Of a DNA stretch of 64,000 nt, positions 61,669 through 64,000 are shown in pieces. The notes under the pieces are model-generated. The model made no database searches. It worked only from the letters and a program-made list of their open reading frames with translations, and was not told the DNA's origin. Origin of the DNA: Flavobacteriaceae bacterium UBA7302 (lineage in GTDB: Bacteria; Bacteroidota; Bacteroidia; Flavobacteriales; Flavobacteriaceae); contig DKQS01000004.1 in NCBI GenBank assembly GCA_002471825.1, positions 124,001 through 188,000 of the forward strand, in the 5' to 3' direction. The position numbers and the translations under genes were made by a program. Position 1 is the first letter of the stretch; every line of letters starts with the position of its first letter.

Positions 61669-64000
61669 GTACCTACAAACCCATTGCGGAGTCCAATAAC
61701 TTTATTGTTCTCGACAACTACAAAAAGTTTTCTGAAGTAAATGAATCCCCTGCAAGCTATCAAACCGAGGCAGATCTAGAAAAGGAACTCATAAAAGATT
61801 TACAAAACCAAGGGTTTCTATATCATCCTGAAATCAACAACCAACAAAGTATGTTGGCCAATGTAAGAGTTCAATTACAAAGCCTGAATAACATGCAGTT
61901 TACAGAGGGTGAATGGCAACGCTTTGTATTGGAGTACCTAGACAAGCCTGGTGATAATATGGTGGATAAGTCGAGAAAAATCCATGAAAACTATATCTAT
62001 GATTTTGTCTTCGACGATGGTCATATTCAAAACATCTATCTAGTTGACAAAAGAAATATAGCCCGTAATAAGGTTCAAGTCATTTCACAATTTGAACAAA
62101 CAGGATCCAGTGCCAATCGCTATGACGTTACCATTCTGGTAAATGGCTTGCCATTGGTTCAGGTAGAATTGAAAAAACGTGGTGTAGCCATTCGAGAAGC
62201 TTTTAATCAAGTACATCGCTATTCCAAAGAGAGTTTTAATTCAGAAAACTCCTTATTCAAATACTTGCAACTCTTTGTCATTTCTAATGGTACAGATAGC
62301 CGCTATTTTGCGAACACCGTAAAGCGAAACAAAAACAGTTACGACTTTACCATGAATTGGGCAAAAGCCGATAATAGCTTAATTAAAGACCTAAAGGACT
62401 TTACAGCTACCTTTTTTCAAAAAAACACCTTGCTGAGTGTATTGCTGAAGTATTCGGTATTAGACATCAGTAATACCTTGTTGGTAATGCGACCTTATCA
62501 AATTGCAGCCACGGAGCGTATATTATGGAAAATTTCAAGCTCCTTTCAAGCAAAGAATTGGTCAACCACAGAAGGCGGTGGCTACATTTGGCACACCACA
62601 GGTTCGGGAAAAACCTTAACGAGTTTTAAAGCGGCTCGATTAGCTACTCAACTAGAGTTTATAGACAAAGTATTTTTTGTGGTAGATCGTAAAGACCTCG
62701 ACTATCAAACCATGAAAGAATACCAGCGGTTCTCTCCCGATAGTGTGAACGGCTCCAATAATACGGCAGGGTTAAAACGAAACATAGAGAAAGACGATAA
62801 CAAGATTATCGTGACTACCATTCAGAAGCTAAACAACTTGATGAAGGGAGAAAGTAAATTACCCATCTATCAGAAACACGTGGTTTTTATTTTTGATGAG
62901 GCACATCGTTCTCAATTTGGTGAAGCACAGAAAAACCTTCAAAAGAAGTTCAAAAAATACTATCAGTTTGGCTTTACTGGTACGCCTATCTTTCCCCAAA
63001 ATGCGCTCGGTTCAGAAACCACAGCAAGTGTCTTTGGCCGTGAGTTACATTCCTATGTAATCACCGATGCCATTCGCGATGAAAAGGTGCTAAAATTCAA
63101 AGTCGATTATAACGATGTTCGTCCGCAGTTTAAAGGAATTGAAAATGAAGTTGATGAAAAGAAACTAACAGCAGCGAAAAACAAAAAAGTCTTACTCCAT
63201 CCAACACGAATTAAAGAAATTTCTGAATATATTCTAAAGAACTTCAGACAAAAAACGCATAGAAAAAGTGGAACCAATACGGGCTTTAATGCCATGTTTA
63301 CCGTAAGCAGTGTTGATGCTGCAAAACTGTATTACGAAGAGCTAAACAAATTACAAGCCGATACTGAGAAACAATTAACTATCGCTACCATTTTTTCCTT
63401 CGCTGCCAACGAAGAACAAAGCGCTATTGGGGAAATTCCTGAAGAAGACTTTGAACCCTCGGCAATGGATTTAACAGCTAAAGAGTTCTTAACTAAAGCG
63501 ATAACAGACTACAATACAAAGTTTAAAATGAACTATGGTATTGATAGTAAAGGCTTTCAAGATTACTACCGAGATTTAGCAAAAAGAGTAAAAAACAAAG
63601 AAGTTGATTTAATCATCGTAGTTGGAATGTTCTTAACAGGGTTTGATGCACCAACGTTAAATACCCTATTTGTAGATAAGAACCTTCGGTACCATGGGTT
63701 GATTCAAGCGTTTTCGCGTACCAACCGTATCCTAAACGCTACCAAAACCTTTGGAAACATAGTAACCTTTAGAAATCTAGAAAAGGCCACCATAGATGCG
63801 ATTACCTTGTTTGGAGATAGTAGTACTAGAAACGTAGTACTCGAGAAAAGCTATAAAGAATACCTGGACGGATTCACCGACATTGCCACAGGAAAAGCAC
63901 GAAGAGGTTATATAGAAGTGATTCAAGAGCTAAACGAGAAGTTCCCGAATCCGGAGGACATTATATTAGAAAAAGATAAAAAGGAGTTTGCTAAGCTATT
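61665..64000 (+). CDS. hsdR: Type I restriction subunit HsdR (5' part)
   Basis: An open frame of 778 codons running off the window. It has an N-terminal nuclease core (D154 and E168-x-K170, in YDVTILVNGLPLVQVELKK), Walker A TGSGKT (312-317), DEAH (411-414, VFIFDEAHRSQF), GFTGTPIF and a later helicase part (VVGMFLTGFDAPTLN and AFSRTNRILN). It cuts unmodified DNA after translocation. The start ATG at 61665 overlaps the hsdS stop (ATGA). No frameshift seen in the visible part. Confidence 0.95.
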   Translation, partial: MSTYKPIAESNNFIVLDNYKKFSEVNESPASYQTEADLEKELIKDLQNQGFLYHPEINNQQSMLANVRVQLQSLNNMQFTEGEWQRFVLEYLDKPGDNMVDKSRKIHENYIYDFVFDDGHIQNIYLVDKRNIARNKVQVISQFEQTGSSANRYDVTILVNGLPLVQVELKKRGVAIREAFNQVHRYSKESFNSENSLFKYLQLFVISNGTDSRYFANTVKRNKNSYDFTMNWAKADNSLIKDLKDFTATFFQKNTLLSVLLKYSVLDISNTLLVMRPYQIAATERILWKISSSFQAKNWSTTEGGGYIWHTTGSGKTLTSFKAARLATQLEFIDKVFFVVDRKDLDYQTMKEYQRFSPDSVNGSNNTAGLKRNIEKDDNKIIVTTIQKLNNLMKGESKLPIYQKHVVFIFDEAHRSQFGEAQKNLQKKFKKYYQFGFTGTPIFPQNALGSETTASVFGRELHSYVITDAIRDEKVLKFKVDYNDVRPQFKGIENEVDEKKLTAAKNKKVLLHPTRIKEISEYILKNFRQKTHRKSGTNTGFNAMFTVSSVDAAKLYYEELNKLQADTEKQLTIATIFSFAANEEQSAIGEIPEEDFEPSAMDLTAKEFLTKAITDYNTKFKMNYGIDSKGFQDYYRDLAKRVKNKEVDLIIVVGMFLTGFDAPTLNTLFVDKNLRYHGLIQAFSRTNRILNATKTFGNIVTFRNLEKATIDAITLFGDSSTRNVVLEKSYKEYLDGFTDIATGKARRGYIEVIQELNEKFPNPEDIILEKDKKEFAKL

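Overview
The window looks like a member of the Flavobacteriaceae (Bacteroidota). It is AT-rich, the conjugation proteins are of the Bacteroidetes TraE-TraN type with RteC, promoters show TAnnTTTG-like -7 boxes, and there is a Fec-type sigma/anti-sigma/TonB receptor set and a CusA/CzcA pump fused to a TolC-like domain. Positions 1 to about 53,806 appear to be the inside and right end of an integrative and conjugative element (ICE). The right end is marked by a tyrosine integrase (52,328-53,542) beside a detached 3' half of a tRNA-Leu(UAG) gene (53,751-53,806). The left end, the relaxase and the coupling protein are not in the window.

Layout of the element. (1) 110-11,684: a tightly packed phosphorothioation-type defence operon in the order sspB-sspC-sspD-sspA-sspF-like-sspG-like-sspH-like plus an unrecognised 173-aa protein. 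SspBCD and SspA would place sulfur in the DNA backbone; the PLD/helicase, the small protein and the zinc-hook ATPase would be the partner that acts on unmodified DNA. (2) 11,727-13,106: an AlbA_2/HATPase/winged-helix regulator. (3) 13,121-20,288: conjugation operon on the minus strand (traE,F,G,I,J,K,M,N and a DUF4878 lipoprotein), divergent from a cell-wall amidase. (4) 21,215-24,024: helicase loader, replication-initiator-like protein, Xis/HTH protein and RteC, with a cluster of ACCGTA/TACGGT dyads. (5) 24,270-35,820: minus-strand copper island (HYC_CC_PP protein, CusA, TolC, CopA, CusB, asparaginase-like protein, membrane LuxR regulator) plus a broken asparaginase copy. (6) 36,075-45,677: plus-strand metal island (response regulator, histidine kinase, CzcA-TolC fusion, adaptor, VIT1/CCC1 transporter, DUF2231-like membrane protein, HD hydrolase). 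Its control region holds phased AATCTTAAG repeats and a possible small RNA. (7) 45,925-52,299: two lipocalin-like lipoproteins, a small ORF, an ECF sigma factor, FecR and a TonB receptor, linked by an identical 20-bp element.

Right of the attachment site is chromosome: a repeat-rich stretch, a toxin-antitoxin pair whose toxin is frameshifted, an HU-like protein, a Cas2/SinR-like small protein, a membrane/winged-helix protein, a SIR2-like protein, and a type I restriction-modification operon hsdM-hsdS-hsdR that runs off the window.

The strongest leads are the complete Ssp system with its extra gene, the shared regulatory repeats (AATCTTAAG pairs, the 20-mer, the ACCGTA dyads), the putative repeat-controlled small RNA, and the TELT repeats in hsdS that could change recognition spacing.
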